Source of the DNA: Candidatus Sericytochromatia bacterium S15B-MN24 CBMW_12
GTDB lineage: Bacteria > Cyanobacteriota > Sericytochromatia > S15B-MN24 > UBA4093
DNA length: 47,162 nucleotides
Assembly (NCBI GenBank): GCA_002083825.1
Contig: DAZV01000044.1
Location: 7,140-54,301, forward strand
Direction: 5' to 3'
How positions within the stretch are numbered: position 1 is the first letter of the stretch; each line of letters starts with the position of its first letter. The notes below the pieces were generated by a model that saw only the letters and a program-made list of their open reading frames with translations, was not told the origin of the DNA and ran no database searches. Below, one piece after another: positions 16,348 to 24,609 of the stretch. The translations under genes were made by a program, and so were the position numbers.

Positions 16348-17457
16348 ATGCTCAAGGAATCACCCCCGACGGATCCCTCCGAAAAAGGGAAACAGGACGC
16401 AGAGGAGAGGTCAAAGGTGCAACGTAAACACACGGGCGACGTCATGCTGGGGGCGGTCATCCTGGCTGCTCTGGGACTGCTCGCCTACATGGCGATCGCC
16501 GTCGGAGGGCTGAAGTTCGGCAAGGGCGTCCACGTGACCGCCGAATTCTCCAACGCCACCGGCCTGGTCAAGGAAGGCGCGGTCATGATTGCCGGCGTGA
16601 ACGTGGGCTCGGTCGAATCCCTCTCGGTCCGCCACGACAAGGCCGTGGTCAAGCTGCGCCTGCGCGAGGACGCCCAGATTCGCCAGGACGTCCGCGCCGC
16701 CATCCGCGCCAAGAGCCTCCTGGGCGAGAAGTACGTCGAACTGCTCCCCCAGACCGAAACCGCCCCGTTCATCGAGGAAGGCACCCTCATCACCGGCACG
16801 ACCGTCCCCGTCGAGGTGGATGAACTGCTCGCTCATCTCGGTCCCGTGATCAAGGACATCGACCCCAAGGACATGCAGGCCATCATCAAGAGCGTCGCTC
16901 AGGGCCTCGGCGGCCAGGGCCCGCAGCTCGCGACCGGCATCACCGCCGGTGCCTCCGCCCTCTCGCGACTCGACGGCATGCTCGCGCGCAACGAAGGCAA
17001 GCTCGATAGCCTGGTCTCCAGCCTCGACGGCATGAGCCGCCGTGCCGACGGCCTGCTCGCGCGCAACGAAAAAGGCCTGGACGCCACCCTGGCGCTCACC
17101 CCGGACCTCCTCAAGCGCCTCGATCGCCTCGGCAATCAGATGGATCCCACCATGACCGCGCTCGGCCGCAAGGGCCCCGCGCTCGTGAACCGCCTCGATC
17201 GCCTCGGCGAACAGCTGGATCCCACCATGGTCGCCCTGGCGGCCAAGGGCCCCGGCATCGTGAACAAGGCCGATCGAACCCTCGAGCAACTCGACCCGAC
17301 ACTCGCCCGCCTGCCCAAGACCCTCGAGCAACTCGATCGGGTGGTCGGTCGCATGGAGACCACGATGGTCTACCTCGAGGCCATCCTCGAACAGACCAAG
17401 GGCAAGGAGCTGGTCGAACGGGACGGCGCCCTCAAGGTCAAGGCCCGACTCTTCTAG
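16348..17457 (+). CDS. MlaD-type MCE domain protein with long helical tail
   Basis: This 369-residue protein has a cytoplasmic start, one membrane helix (about 31-53) and an MCE domain (about 60-140; VTAEFSNATGLVKEGAVMIAGVNVGSVESL, SLLGEKYVELLP). A long helical C-terminus has repeats of about 24 residues built on LDRLGxQxDPTMxAL. MCE proteins oligomerise into a hexameric ring; long helical tails can form a needle or tunnel spanning the periplasm, as in PqiB/YebT or Mce1, rather than the short MlaD of E. coli. It starts two bases after the ATPase stop. Confidence 0.9.
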   Translation: MLKESPPTDPSEKGKQDAEERSKVQRKHTGDVMLGAVILAALGLLAYMAIAVGGLKFGKGVHVTAEFSNATGLVKEGAVMIAGVNVGSVESLSVRHDKAVVKLRLREDAQIRQDVRAAIRAKSLLGEKYVELLPQTETAPFIEEGTLITGTTVPVEVDELLAHLGPVIKDIDPKDMQAIIKSVAQGLGGQGPQLATGITAGASALSRLDGMLARNEGKLDSLVSSLDGMSRRADGLLARNEKGLDATLALTPDLLKRLDRLGNQMDPTMTALGRKGPALVNRLDRLGEQLDPTMVALAAKGPGIVNKADRTLEQLDPTLARLPKTLEQLDRVVGRMETTMVYLEAILEQTKGKELVERDGALKVKARLF

Positions 17458-17479
17458 CACGAAGGATGCAGCCATAACG

Positions 17480-17911
17480 ATGTCCCACGAGAAAAGACCC
17501 GACCGGCAGGCCGAAACTCGGCAGGCCGCCCCCCTGAAACCGGCCCGCCGATCGGCGATGGAATCGGTGCACTTCGGCGCCCTGCTCATCGCCCGGGGAA
17601 TCATCACTCCCCAGCAGCTCGATCATGCCCTGGAAATCCAACGAGAAAGCCCCTTCCTCCGGATCGGCGAGATCCTGCTGGGGCTGGGTTTCCTCTCGTT
17701 CCCCATGCTCAAATCGACCCTCGAAGACCAGTACCGCGACGTCAAACTGGGCCAGCTCCTGCTGGAAATGCGCCTGGTCACCATGCCCTACATCGAAGCC
17801 GCCCTGAACTTGCAGGAGCGCACCGGCCAAAGACTTGGCCCCATCCTGCTGGCGCTAGGAGCCCTTACCGAAACCCAGCTCTATCAGGCGCTTTCGCTTC
17901 AGGCTATTTGA
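17480..17911 (+). CDS. Small stand-alone protein with four MshEN-like motifs
   Basis: This 143-residue protein is a basic leader followed by four copies of a 24-residue motif ending in Gln: residues 31-54, 61-84, 89-112 and 118-141. Each has (R/H/K)xG, hydrophobic pairs, usually a central Gly and a final LxxQ, as in RLGPILLALGALTETQLYQALSLQ (given here to show the pattern: R118, L119, G120, G127, L134, Q141). Paired motifs of this form make the MshEN c-di-GMP-binding domain at the N-terminus of GspE/MshE/PilB-type ATPases. Four motifs would make two MshEN units with no ATPase attached. The gene begins 22 bases after mlaD, so it may tie lipid transport to c-di-GMP. The function is inferred. 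Confidence 0.7.
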   Translation: MSHEKRPDRQAETRQAAPLKPARRSAMESVHFGALLIARGIITPQQLDHALEIQRESPFLRIGEILLGLGFLSFPMLKSTLEDQYRDVKLGQLLLEMRLVTMPYIEAALNLQERTGQRLGPILLALGALTETQLYQALSLQAI

Positions 17912-18143
17912 CGCCCTGGCCGATGGCGCCGAGAATCGCGTCGGCGAGTTCCCGATAATACTGCTGGACTTCGGGATAGAGCATGGCCGACGTGGACGGA
18001 TACAGAAGCAGAACTACTTTGCGCTGCTCGTTGAGCGCGAAGCTCCACGTCAACAGCTGCTGACGCATGTCGTGCTCGTACGTGAGGACCCCGCAGAAGG
18101 TGTCCCCATCATGGCGCTCGATCACCACTTTCGATATCTCCAT
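17904..18143 (-). CDS. Small conserved-looking protein, function unknown
   Basis: This 79-residue protein begins MEISKVVIERHDGDTFCGVLTYEH and has no signal peptide or membrane helix. It looks like a small alpha/beta fold with an amphipathic end (YYRELADAILGAIGQG). The start at 18143 is chosen because GAGGAGA lies seven bases before it; 26 further upstream codons are in frame without a site. Its last 8 bases overlap the convergent MshEN-like gene. I do not recognise the family. Confidence 0.6.
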   Translation of the reverse strand: MEISKVVIERHDGDTFCGVLTYEHDMRQQLLTWSFALNEQRKVVLLLYPSTSAMLYPEVQQYYRELADAILGAIGQGVK

Positions 18144-18195
18144 GTACGTCTCCTCGGTGCGTCTGCCCTGCAGGCGGGTGCCTGGCGCTGTCGTC

Positions 18196-18210
18196 GTTAC
18201 AAACCGTAAC
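18196..18210 (-). promoter_or_regulatory. Small dyad upstream of the 79-residue gene
   Basis: GTTAC-AAACC-GTAAC is a perfect 5-bp inverted repeat about 53 bases before the start at 18143. It could be an operator; the support is weak. Confidence 0.25.
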
Positions 18211-18267
18211 ACCGAGATCACTCTACCACTCCGGCGGGATGACGGAAAGGCTCAAGCGATGCGCATC

Positions 18268-18774
18268 CTAGCCCGGAAACATCGACTTGACCCGCATCAA
18301 CAGGGCGTCGTGGAAGGCTGAAGCCTCTGGACTTCCCTCGGCGGGGGCCCATGAGGCATAGGTCTTGTGCGTGGCGGGGGAGAACGCGCCTTCGATGATC
18401 TCGTAGAGGACGGTTCCCGGGTCGAGGGCGATCACGGAATGCCAGGCGCGGGCGGGGATCTCGACGCCCGTTTGGGGTCCATGGGGCGCCAGCAGGACGT
18501 AATCGCGCACCGCGGCATGATCGTCGAAAAGCAGGACCAGGGCGCGTCCGGCGAGGGCCACGAAGACCTCGACCTTGTCGGGATCGCAGTGGCGATGGGG
18601 CCGGACGTAGGAGTCGGGCTCCAGGGCGTTCATCATGCGTTGAACCGCCTCGGCATGGTCGTGGTAGCGGACGATGGCGCGCCGGCGGGGGGAGTCGAGC
18701 GCGAGGGCGCGGGCCTCGTCCATCTGATTCCGACCGATCGGGCGCAGCATGCCCGGGGGGAAGTCGAGCTTCAT
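18268..18774 (-). CDS. WbuC-family cupin protein
   Basis: This 168-residue cupin matches the WbuC family, found in O-antigen loci and elsewhere. The metal-site stretch RPHRHCDPDKVEVFVALAG is clear, as are VLLAPHGPQTGVEIPARAWHSVIAL and YEIIEGAF. WbuC members have a cupin fold but no firmly assigned reaction. The ATG follows GGAGG by about ten bases. It stands alone, with short tandem repeats directly upstream. Confidence 0.82.
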   Translation of the reverse strand: MKLDFPPGMLRPIGRNQMDEARALALDSPRRRAIVRYHDHAEAVQRMMNALEPDSYVRPHRHCDPDKVEVFVALAGRALVLLFDDHAAVRDYVLLAPHGPQTGVEIPARAWHSVIALDPGTVLYEIIEGAFSPATHKTYASWAPAEGSPEASAFHDALLMRVKSMFPG

Positions 18775-18784
18775 CGCGTGATTA

Positions 18785-18853
18785 CCTCCGAGTCGCGTTT
18801 TGCCTTCGAGTCGCGTCTTGCCTTCGAGTCGCGTCTAGCCTTCTGAGTCGCGG
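18785..18853 (-). repeat. 18-bp tandem repeat, about 3.8 units, upstream of wbuC
   Basis: Units CCTTCGAGTCGCGTCTTG begin at 18785, 18803, 18821 and 18839 (the last partial), with one to three changes each. The first unit includes the ribosome site of the cupin gene. It is too short and spacer-free to be a CRISPR. Confidence 0.8.
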
Positions 18854-18998
18854 ACGCTGGGTTGCATTTAGCCTCCGAGCCGCCAAAGCTCGCCCCTATG
18901 TTTACATTCCGTTACATGCCTGGTAAGGTCGTCATCGTTCAGCGACAGCGGCCAAATGCTTCATTTTAGCAGAAGCCCCCACACGGAGGAGATCGATC

Positions 18999-19544
18999 AT
19001 GCAGCGTCAACTTGGATGGAGGTGCGGAATCGCCCTCCTGCTCGTCGGTTGTGGCAGTTCGCCCCCGACGACCGCCCCCGACAAGAGCGTTGACGTGGCC
19101 GTACCACCTTCCCTCATGAGCCGCGCGGTCCCCGCCACGGAAGCGACCGCCAGCGTGGAGATAGCCTTCCAGAGCCCCCGAACCTCCTTCAGCTCGGACA
19201 AGATCGACCTCCAGACGGGAAAAACGCTCCCATCTGACGATGGAATGGGCCCCGAGGGGGATATCTCGTTCTTTTACGACGGATCGGCCTTCCAGGTGAT
19301 AGCGAATGCCGGCGGGGGGGCGAACCGCGCGCTCTCGAACTCCGAGGGCGACGGGAGCGCCAGGGAATTCGCCATGGCGCCCGTCAAGCTTCAACCGGGC
19401 AGCGAAGTCCTGGTCAAGGCCGCCGAACGGGTGTATCGGCTGCGGATCACCGACCTGCGCGCGGGTTCCATGAGGTTTCTTCCCGACGGAACGGGCACCG
19501 GAACGGGATCACTGGCCTTCACTTACCGGATACTGGAGCGCTAA
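18999..19544 (+). CDS. Lipoprotein, function unknown
   Basis: This 181-residue protein has a lipoprotein signal ending LLLVGC (Cys18). A disordered Pro/Thr-rich spacer follows. The C-terminal part is beta-rich: SVEIAFQSPRTSFSSDKIDLQTGK, GDISFFYDGSAFQVIANAGGGANRAL, VLVKAAERVYRLRITDL and SLAFTYRIL. The GDISFFYDG... layout suggests a compact beta-sandwich, but I do not recognise a family. The ATG follows GGAGGAG. It is flanked by long non-coding stretches and looks monocistronic. Confidence 0.75.
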   Translation: MQRQLGWRCGIALLLVGCGSSPPTTAPDKSVDVAVPPSLMSRAVPATEATASVEIAFQSPRTSFSSDKIDLQTGKTLPSDDGMGPEGDISFFYDGSAFQVIANAGGGANRALSNSEGDGSAREFAMAPVKLQPGSEVLVKAAERVYRLRITDLRAGSMRFLPDGTGTGTGSLAFTYRILER

Positions 19545-19808
19545 GGGAACTTCGAGCGCCACTCCTCGATTCCCTGACGTATGGGCGTCAAGGAGGGGGA
19601 TGCCGCGTCGAGAAGGGCTCATCGCAAGCGAAAAAGGGGAATTTCAGAAAAGCGGGATTAAAAGAGGGAATCCAGGGGTAAGTGTATCGAAGCCATCAAG
19701 CTTGCCGAAACCACGGCAACCGCAGTCAAACGACGTCTGAATCAGCTATCCGGCTGGACGAATCAGCCGACCTACTGAAAATACACGCACCTGAAGGGAA
19801 AACGATTG

Positions 19809-20141
19809 ATGCCCAAGAAGCCTGCCAAACCACCTGCCGCCAGGAAGCCTGGTCGCCCCCCATCCTCCGCAACCCGGGAAGCCAAGAATGCGCGCCGGAG
19901 TCCCTACGAGATCGTGAACGAGCTGAAGGCCCGGCGCGACGAGTTGGCGAAGACCTACGAGGAGCGTCTCGCCAAGCTCGACACCCGGATTCAGCGGCTC
20001 GAAGAGCGTCATGAGAAGAAGATCAAAGTGACGGAGATGCTCCAGAACAAGACTCCCGAGGAGCTGGCGCTGGAACTCGAGGCCGTCAAGAAGCATCAGG
20101 CCATCCTCAAGCGGGCCATGAAGCAGGCTGGACGCGCTTAG
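19809..20141 (+). CDS. Small basic AT-hook and coiled-coil protein
   Basis: This 110-residue protein has a Lys/Ala/Pro-rich N-terminus with an AT-hook core (RKPGRPPSS, residues about 13-21), then a long charged coiled coil (ELKARRDELAKTYEERLAKLDTRIQRLEERHEKK...). AT-hooks bind the minor groove of AT-rich DNA; with a Lys/Pro/Ala arm this resembles small bacterial chromatin-like proteins. GAAGGGAA precedes the ATG at 19809; a TTG codon lies immediately before it. The 264 bases upstream hold no gene I can support, only weak hairpins (GACGTATGGGCGTC near 19576). Confidence 0.7.
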   Translation: MPKKPAKPPAARKPGRPPSSATREAKNARRSPYEIVNELKARRDELAKTYEERLAKLDTRIQRLEERHEKKIKVTEMLQNKTPEELALELEAVKKHQAILKRAMKQAGRA

Positions 20142-20161
20142 GCGCGGGTTCGAATCGAGAG

Positions 20162-20187
20162 GGGGCGTCCGACAAGTCGGACGCCCC
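20162..20187. terminator. Bidirectional terminator hairpin
   Basis: GGGGCGTCCGAC and its complement (20176-20187) form a 12-bp stem around AA, or 10 bp around a CAAG-type loop, followed by TTT. It separates the convergent AT-hook and patatin genes. Confidence 0.75.
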
Positions 20188-20201
20188 TTTGAGTTTGCGG
20201 T

Positions 20202-21458
20202 CTACACGCGGGCGGAGACGCCTCCGGGCTCGAGGAGGGGGAGTTGGCCCATCTCCACGAGGGGTTGCCGGGAGGCGGCGATCGCCGCCACTCCGTCCTG
20301 GTAGCCCTGGGCGATGTACATGAGCTTGAGTTCGGGGTAGAAGATGCCGCTGAAGATCCCGCCCCGCAGGGGGGACTTGGGGACGATCGGGATCAAGCTG
20401 ATGTAGCGCTTGCTCAGGAAATCGTCCAGGCTGCGGAAGCCCGCGGCCCGACAGAAGGTCTCGTTGCGCGGAGATCGGGCGATCGTCCCGCCGGGATCGC
20501 GATCGAGGATCTCGCGCATGGCCAGGATCCGCTCGTTCATGTGCAGGACGTCGTGGTAGTTCTGGATCAGGTAGCGGCCGGCGATGATGGAGAAGACGCG
20601 GGTGGCCACCTTCAGGAAGGTGTCGGGCTCGCGGGAGGGTTCGCCCACCATGGTGGCGGCGAGCACCACGTAGACGGTGTCGATCTCGGGATCCAGGTGA
20701 AGCGCCTGGTCGATCGGAGTGCTCTCGGTCATGGCGCCGTCGAGATAGAGCCCCGGCTTATCCTGGCCTTGCAGCTGCATCTTGGTCGGCGGATAGACCA
20801 GCGGCACCGAGCAGCTGGCCATGATGATGGAGCGCATCCAGGCGTACTGCTCCTTCACCTGCGCCGGATCCTGGCCGGGCTCCCAGCGGAAGGTCTCGTA
20901 GTGACAATGCCGGGCCTCGATGCTGGAATCCTCCAGGGTGGTGGTGCCGAGCAGGTTGGATACCGCGACCGAGAAGGTCATGGGGCGAATCACCCGCTCC
21001 GGCGGAGTGAGCTGGCTCTCCATCACGTCCTTCAGGAAGCCATGGCTGAAAATCGAGGTGAAGCGCCCGCCGATGAACTCCCGGGCCGCCAGCAGCGAAT
21101 CGAAGCCTATCTTGATCCACGATAGCTTCTTGAACGGATCGATGCCGATCCGGTGGAAGATCTGCTGCGTCGAGCTCGCCCCCATGCTGCCCGGAGCAAA
21201 CTCACCCTCCGCCGTGTAAAACATGTCCTCCAAAGTCGCCCGGTTCACCCAGAGGTGTATCATCGTCTCCTCGATGCGCTGGGGCGTGAACTCCCCCGCA
21301 GCCACCAAGTTGGACACGTAAGCCCCGTTCAGCGCCCCCGCCGAGATCCCCACCACCACGTCCGGGACGATCCCAGCCTCGGCCAGCGCCTTGATGGCTC
21401 CCGCCTCGTAAGCCCCCTTGAAGCCGCCGCCGCTCAGCACCAATGCTGTCTTTCCCAT
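20202..21458 (-). CDS. Patatin-like phospholipase
   Basis: This 418-residue protein has the patatin oxyanion loop GGGFKG (10-15), nucleophile Ser39 in GISAG and the catalytic Asp240 in LDGAMTES. These form the Ser-Asp dyad of lipid acyl hydrolases. No signal peptide is present, so it is probably cytosolic. The C-terminal third (FYPELKLMYIAQGYQDGVAAI) has a DUF3336-free, single-domain form. Ribosome site AAGGAGAGG precedes the ATG. It lies 90 bases after the sugar kinase gene and may be the last gene of the miaA-dapF-dapL operon. Confidence 0.9.
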   Translation of the reverse strand: MGKTALVLSGGGFKGAYEAGAIKALAEAGIVPDVVVGISAGALNGAYVSNLVAAGEFTPQRIEETMIHLWVNRATLEDMFYTAEGEFAPGSMGASSTQQIFHRIGIDPFKKLSWIKIGFDSLLAAREFIGGRFTSIFSHGFLKDVMESQLTPPERVIRPMTFSVAVSNLLGTTTLEDSSIEARHCHYETFRWEPGQDPAQVKEQYAWMRSIIMASCSVPLVYPPTKMQLQGQDKPGLYLDGAMTESTPIDQALHLDPEIDTVYVVLAATMVGEPSREPDTFLKVATRVFSIIAGRYLIQNYHDVLHMNERILAMREILDRDPGGTIARSPRNETFCRAAGFRSLDDFLSKRYISLIPIVPKSPLRGGIFSGIFYPELKLMYIAQGYQDGVAAIAASRQPLVEMGQLPLLEPGGVSARV

Positions 21459-21548
21459 CTCGCCCCCCTCTCCTTCGAGGTTCCTGATGGGAATTCTAGA
21501 CCAAAAAAGGGAAAAAACCCATGGGCGAATGGGAGAAGATTGAACCAG

Positions 21549-22481
21549 CTAACCGCGGAGGGGCTCCACCCGGATCTGGCTCTGCAGGCGATCCACCTGC
21601 TCCAGCCGGATGGTCCCAGCCGATGACGCCTGGGTATTGGCGGCCCCGGTCGCCGTCGCCAGCCGCGCGCACTCCTTGAGCGGCATGCCCCGCGTGAGCC
21701 CCACGATGAAACCCGCCAAAAAAGCATCCCCGCTGCCCACGGTGCTCACCGCCTTCACCGCCGGAGCGTAAACCCGCCACCGCTCACCCTCCGAGCCAAT
21801 CGCCGCACCCCGCTCCCCCAACGTGATCACCGCGATGTGCGACTTGCGAAGGAAATACTCGATCGCCTGCGAGATCCGGGTCTCGGTATCCAGGTGATAC
21901 CCCAGGACCTCCTCGGCTTCCTGCTGGTTGGGCTTCACCAGATAAGGATGCGCCTCCAGCCCATGCACCAAGGCCGCGCCCCGAGCATCCAGATACGCCT
22001 TGCCGCCCGCACGCTGCACGATGTCGATCCACTTCCGGTACGCGTCAGGAGGAACCCCCGGCGGCAGGGACCCCGCGAAGACCGTCGGAGTCGAACGGAT
22101 GGCGTAACGCTGGATGATGGCCGTCAGCTTGGTCACCTCCTGGGCGCGCACCTCCGGGCCGGCCTCGTCCAGCTCCGTGACGGTGCCGCGCTGCGGATCC
22201 AGGATGGCCAGACAGGTCCGCGACTCGCCCATCACCATGCCGAAGTCCCCCCGGATGCCCTCGCGCTCCAGCCCCAACTTGATCAGCTTGCCCGTCTCGC
22301 CGCCGACGAACCCCGAGGCGAAGACCGGAGATCCGAAGGCCTTGAGCACCCGCGCCACGTTGATGCCCTTCCCGCCCGGCTGGGAATGGATATGCTTGAC
22401 GATGTGGCGCTGATTGACGGTGAAACCCTGCACCACGGCCGTCTTGTCGATCGCGGCGTTGGGGGTGACGGTCAGGAACAT
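21549..22481 (-). CDS. PfkB-family sugar kinase (1-phosphofructokinase-like)
   Basis: This 310-residue PfkB kinase of the FruK/LacC/PfkB group phosphorylates a phospho-sugar. TPNAAIDKT, PGGKGINVARVLKAFG (sugar-binding) and VSTVGSGDAFLAGF (anion hole and catalytic Asp) are all present. It matches 1-phosphofructokinase or the minor 6-phosphofructokinase; no PTS fructose gene adjoins it, so the latter, or tagatose-6-phosphate use, is possible. The ATG at 22481 follows GAGGAGGG and lies 10 bases inside the end of dapL. A longer reading upstream only overlaps dapL. Confidence 0.88.
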   Translation of the reverse strand: MFLTVTPNAAIDKTAVVQGFTVNQRHIVKHIHSQPGGKGINVARVLKAFGSPVFASGFVGGETGKLIKLGLEREGIRGDFGMVMGESRTCLAILDPQRGTVTELDEAGPEVRAQEVTKLTAIIQRYAIRSTPTVFAGSLPPGVPPDAYRKWIDIVQRAGGKAYLDARGAALVHGLEAHPYLVKPNQQEAEEVLGYHLDTETRISQAIEYFLRKSHIAVITLGERGAAIGSEGERWRVYAPAVKAVSTVGSGDAFLAGFIVGLTRGMPLKECARLATATGAANTQASSAGTIRLEQVDRLQSQIRVEPLRG

Positions 22482-23707
22482 GGGCCCTCCTCGTGAAAGC
22501 TGCGGGCGCCGTGAAAGCTGCGGGCGCCGTGAAAGCTCCGGGCGCTGAAGCGGATTCCCGCCGTTTCCAGGCGCGCGATCGCCTCCAGAATCCGGCCAGC
22601 CTCCGAAACCAGGGCCACCCGAAAATACCCCTCCCCCGCGTCCCCGTAGGCGGCCCCCGGAGCCACGATCACGAAGCAGCGCTCCAGCACCGTCCGCGCG
22701 AAGTCCGCCGAACTCATGCCGCCCGGAGTCGGCAACCAAAGGAAGAAGCCGCCGCCGCAAGGGACCTCGGGCCAGCCGAGGCGAGCGAAACCCGCCCGCG
22801 CCGCGTCCCGCCGCTCCTGATAAAGCGCGCGCCAGACCGGAAGGTGGTCCTGGGGACCGTCGAGAGCGGCGACCCCCGCATCCTGGACCGCCTGGAAGAC
22901 CCCGGTGTCGACGTTCGACTTGAGCAAGGCCAGGGCCCCGATCGCCTCGGCATTCCCCACGGCCATCCCGAGCCGGAACCCCGCCATGCCGTGGCTCTTG
23001 GAGAGCGAATTGAACTCGACCGCATGCTCCCGGGCTCCCGAAACCTGCAAGATCGAAGGCGCCACGTGACCGTCGAAGCCCAGCTCGGCGTAAGCGGCGT
23101 CATGGACGACCAGGATGCCGTGACGGCGCGCCCACGCGATCACCCCCGCGAAGCGTTCGAGCGTGGCGACCGCCCCGGTCGGGTTGTTGGGGTAGCTCAG
23201 GAAAAGCAGCTTGGCGCGCGCGAGGACCCCCGCATCCACGGCATCGAGATCGGGAAAGTCGCCGTGCTCGGCCAGGAGGGGGACGGCGATCGGCTCGGCG
23301 CCCGCCAGCAAAGCAGCCGTCCGGTATGCCGGATAACCGGGATCCGGCACCAGAACCACGTCGCCGGGACCCGCCATGGCCCAAACCAAGTGTACGAGAC
23401 CTTCCTTGGACCCCGTGAGCGCGATCACCTCGGAGTCGGGATCGAGCGAAACGCCGAAACGCGAGTCATACCACCGCGAGACGGCCCGCTTGAACGAGGG
23501 AGTCCCGTCGTACGGCGGGTAGCGATGCGAGGCGGGATCGGCCCCCGAGGCCTTGAGGGCCTCGACGACGTGCTCGGGGGCCGGACGGTCCGGCGCGCCG
23601 GCGCCCAGGTCGATGACGTCAATGCCCTGGGCCAGCATCTCGGCCTTCAGGCGGTTGATGCCGGCGAAGAGATAGGGGGGAATTTGGGCGAGACGGTCGG
23701 CGGGCAT
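22472..23707 (-). CDS. dapL: Class I/II aminotransferase, LL-diaminopimelate aminotransferase-like
   Basis: This 411-residue PLP enzyme has PLP-Lys in NSLSKSHGMAGFRLG, LSYPNNPTGAV, HDAAYAELGFDG and the C-terminal Arg in YFRVALV. Its place directly after dapF (start codon adjoining the dapF stop) supports LL-diaminopimelate aminotransferase, which makes LL-diaminopimelate from tetrahydrodipicolinate in one step, as in cyanobacteria and plants. A related alanine or aspartate aminotransferase role cannot be excluded. The C-terminus ends in three copies of RSFHGA made by an 18-bp tandem repeat, an unusual appended tail that also holds the ribosome site of the next gene. Confidence 0.8.
   Translation of the reverse strand: MPADRLAQIPPYLFAGINRLKAEMLAQGIDVIDLGAGAPDRPAPEHVVEALKASGADPASHRYPPYDGTPSFKRAVSRWYDSRFGVSLDPDSEVIALTGSKEGLVHLVWAMAGPGDVVLVPDPGYPAYRTAALLAGAEPIAVPLLAEHGDFPDLDAVDAGVLARAKLLFLSYPNNPTGAVATLERFAGVIAWARRHGILVVHDAAYAELGFDGHVAPSILQVSGAREHAVEFNSLSKSHGMAGFRLGMAVGNAEAIGALALLKSNVDTGVFQAVQDAGVAALDGPQDHLPVWRALYQERRDAARAGFARLGWPEVPCGGGFFLWLPTPGGMSSADFARTVLERCFVIVAPGAAYGDAGEGYFRVALVSEAGRILEAIARLETAGIRFSARSFHGARSFHGARSFHEEGPCS
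22493..22546 (-). repeat. 18-bp coding tandem repeat, three units, at the end of dapL
   Basis: Units GTGAAAGCTGCGGGCGCC begin at 22493, 22511 and 22529; the third has two changes. On the minus strand they encode repeated Arg-Ser-Phe-His-Gly-Ala. Confidence 0.9.
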
Positions 23708-24601
23708 CTAGGCTCCCGTCATGGGGCGAGTCGAGCGCTCGACCCGACCGAGGCCGAATCGGGACAGATCGACCTCGCCGGTGAAGACGCATTCGGCGGG
23801 GCCCGTGAGGGAGACGCCGCCGTCCTCGCGCCAGTCGATGTCGAGCGCTCCGCCGGGCAATTCGACGGTGACGCGCCTTTCCGTCAGGCCCTGGGAGGCG
23901 GCCGCCACGGCGACCGCGCAGGCGCCCGTACCGCATGCCAGGGTGGGGCCGGCGCCGCGCTCCCAGACCTTGACGCGAATTCGATTCCGGTCGACAACCT
24001 GGGCGAACTCCGCGTTGACGCCCCGGGGGAAGCGCGGGTGAGCTTCGACCAGGGGCCCTAGCTCGAAAAAGGGCAGGCCGTCGAGATCGTCGACGAAGGT
24101 GACGCAGTGGGGGTTGCCCATGGAGACGGCGGTGACGCGCAGGGGGCCCCGGGGGTGCGAGAGGGCGAGCTCCTCGGAAGGGCTATGCTCGGGGCGCCCC
24201 ATGTCGATGCGCACCCGGAACTCGGGACGGGCCGACGCTTCGAGGCCGCTTCCAGCGGGCTCGCCCGGCGGGATAACCTCGGCGAAGAGCCGGCCGGCGA
24301 GGGTCTCGACCCAGATGCCCGCCGCGGGGACCAGGCCGCGGTCGTGCAGGTAGCGAACGAAGCAGCGCAGGCCGTTTCCGCACATCTCGGGCTCCGAGCC
24401 GTCGGAGTTGATGACGCGCATGCGAAAGTCGGCGACCTGCGAGGGAAGGACGAGAAGAATGCCGTCCGCTCCGATGCCGAAGTGGCGATCGCAAAGCGCG
24501 GGCGCGATCGCCGCGAAGTCGCCCGCGGCTCGCTCGGCCGTCAAGTCGAAAATGACAAAGTCGTTGCCGGCGCCTTGGGCTTTGGTGAAGGGGGTGGGCA
24601 T
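23708..24601 (-). CDS. dapF: Diaminopimelate epimerase
   Basis: This 297-residue enzyme interconverts LL- and meso-diaminopimelate, the last step before lysine and peptidoglycan precursor synthesis. Both catalytic cysteines are present: Cys74 in EMCGNGLRC and Cys223 in LACGTGACA. QGAGNDFV at the start and MGNPHCV are also typical. It lies 8 bases after miaA and abuts dapL, so the three are one operon. Confidence 0.96.
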   Translation of the reverse strand: MPTPFTKAQGAGNDFVIFDLTAERAAGDFAAIAPALCDRHFGIGADGILLVLPSQVADFRMRVINSDGSEPEMCGNGLRCFVRYLHDRGLVPAAGIWVETLAGRLFAEVIPPGEPAGSGLEASARPEFRVRIDMGRPEHSPSEELALSHPRGPLRVTAVSMGNPHCVTFVDDLDGLPFFELGPLVEAHPRFPRGVNAEFAQVVDRNRIRVKVWERGAGPTLACGTGACAVAVAAASQGLTERRVTVELPGGALDIDWREDGGVSLTGPAECVFTGEVDLSRFGLGRVERSTRPMTGA

Positions 24602-24609
24602 GATCCTTC

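Noticed and set aside
18785..18853. Regular 18-bp repeats considered as CRISPR
   Set aside because: Units are directly joined with no unique spacers and there are no cas genes.
20141..20160. GGGTTCGAATC resembling a tRNA T-loop
   Set aside because: No T-stem closure, anticodon arm or acceptor stem can be formed around it.
22493..24061. Plus-strand open frame across dapL and dapF
   Set aside because: Both minus-strand genes have intact active sites; this frame is Arg/Gly/Pro-rich and matches nothing I recognise.
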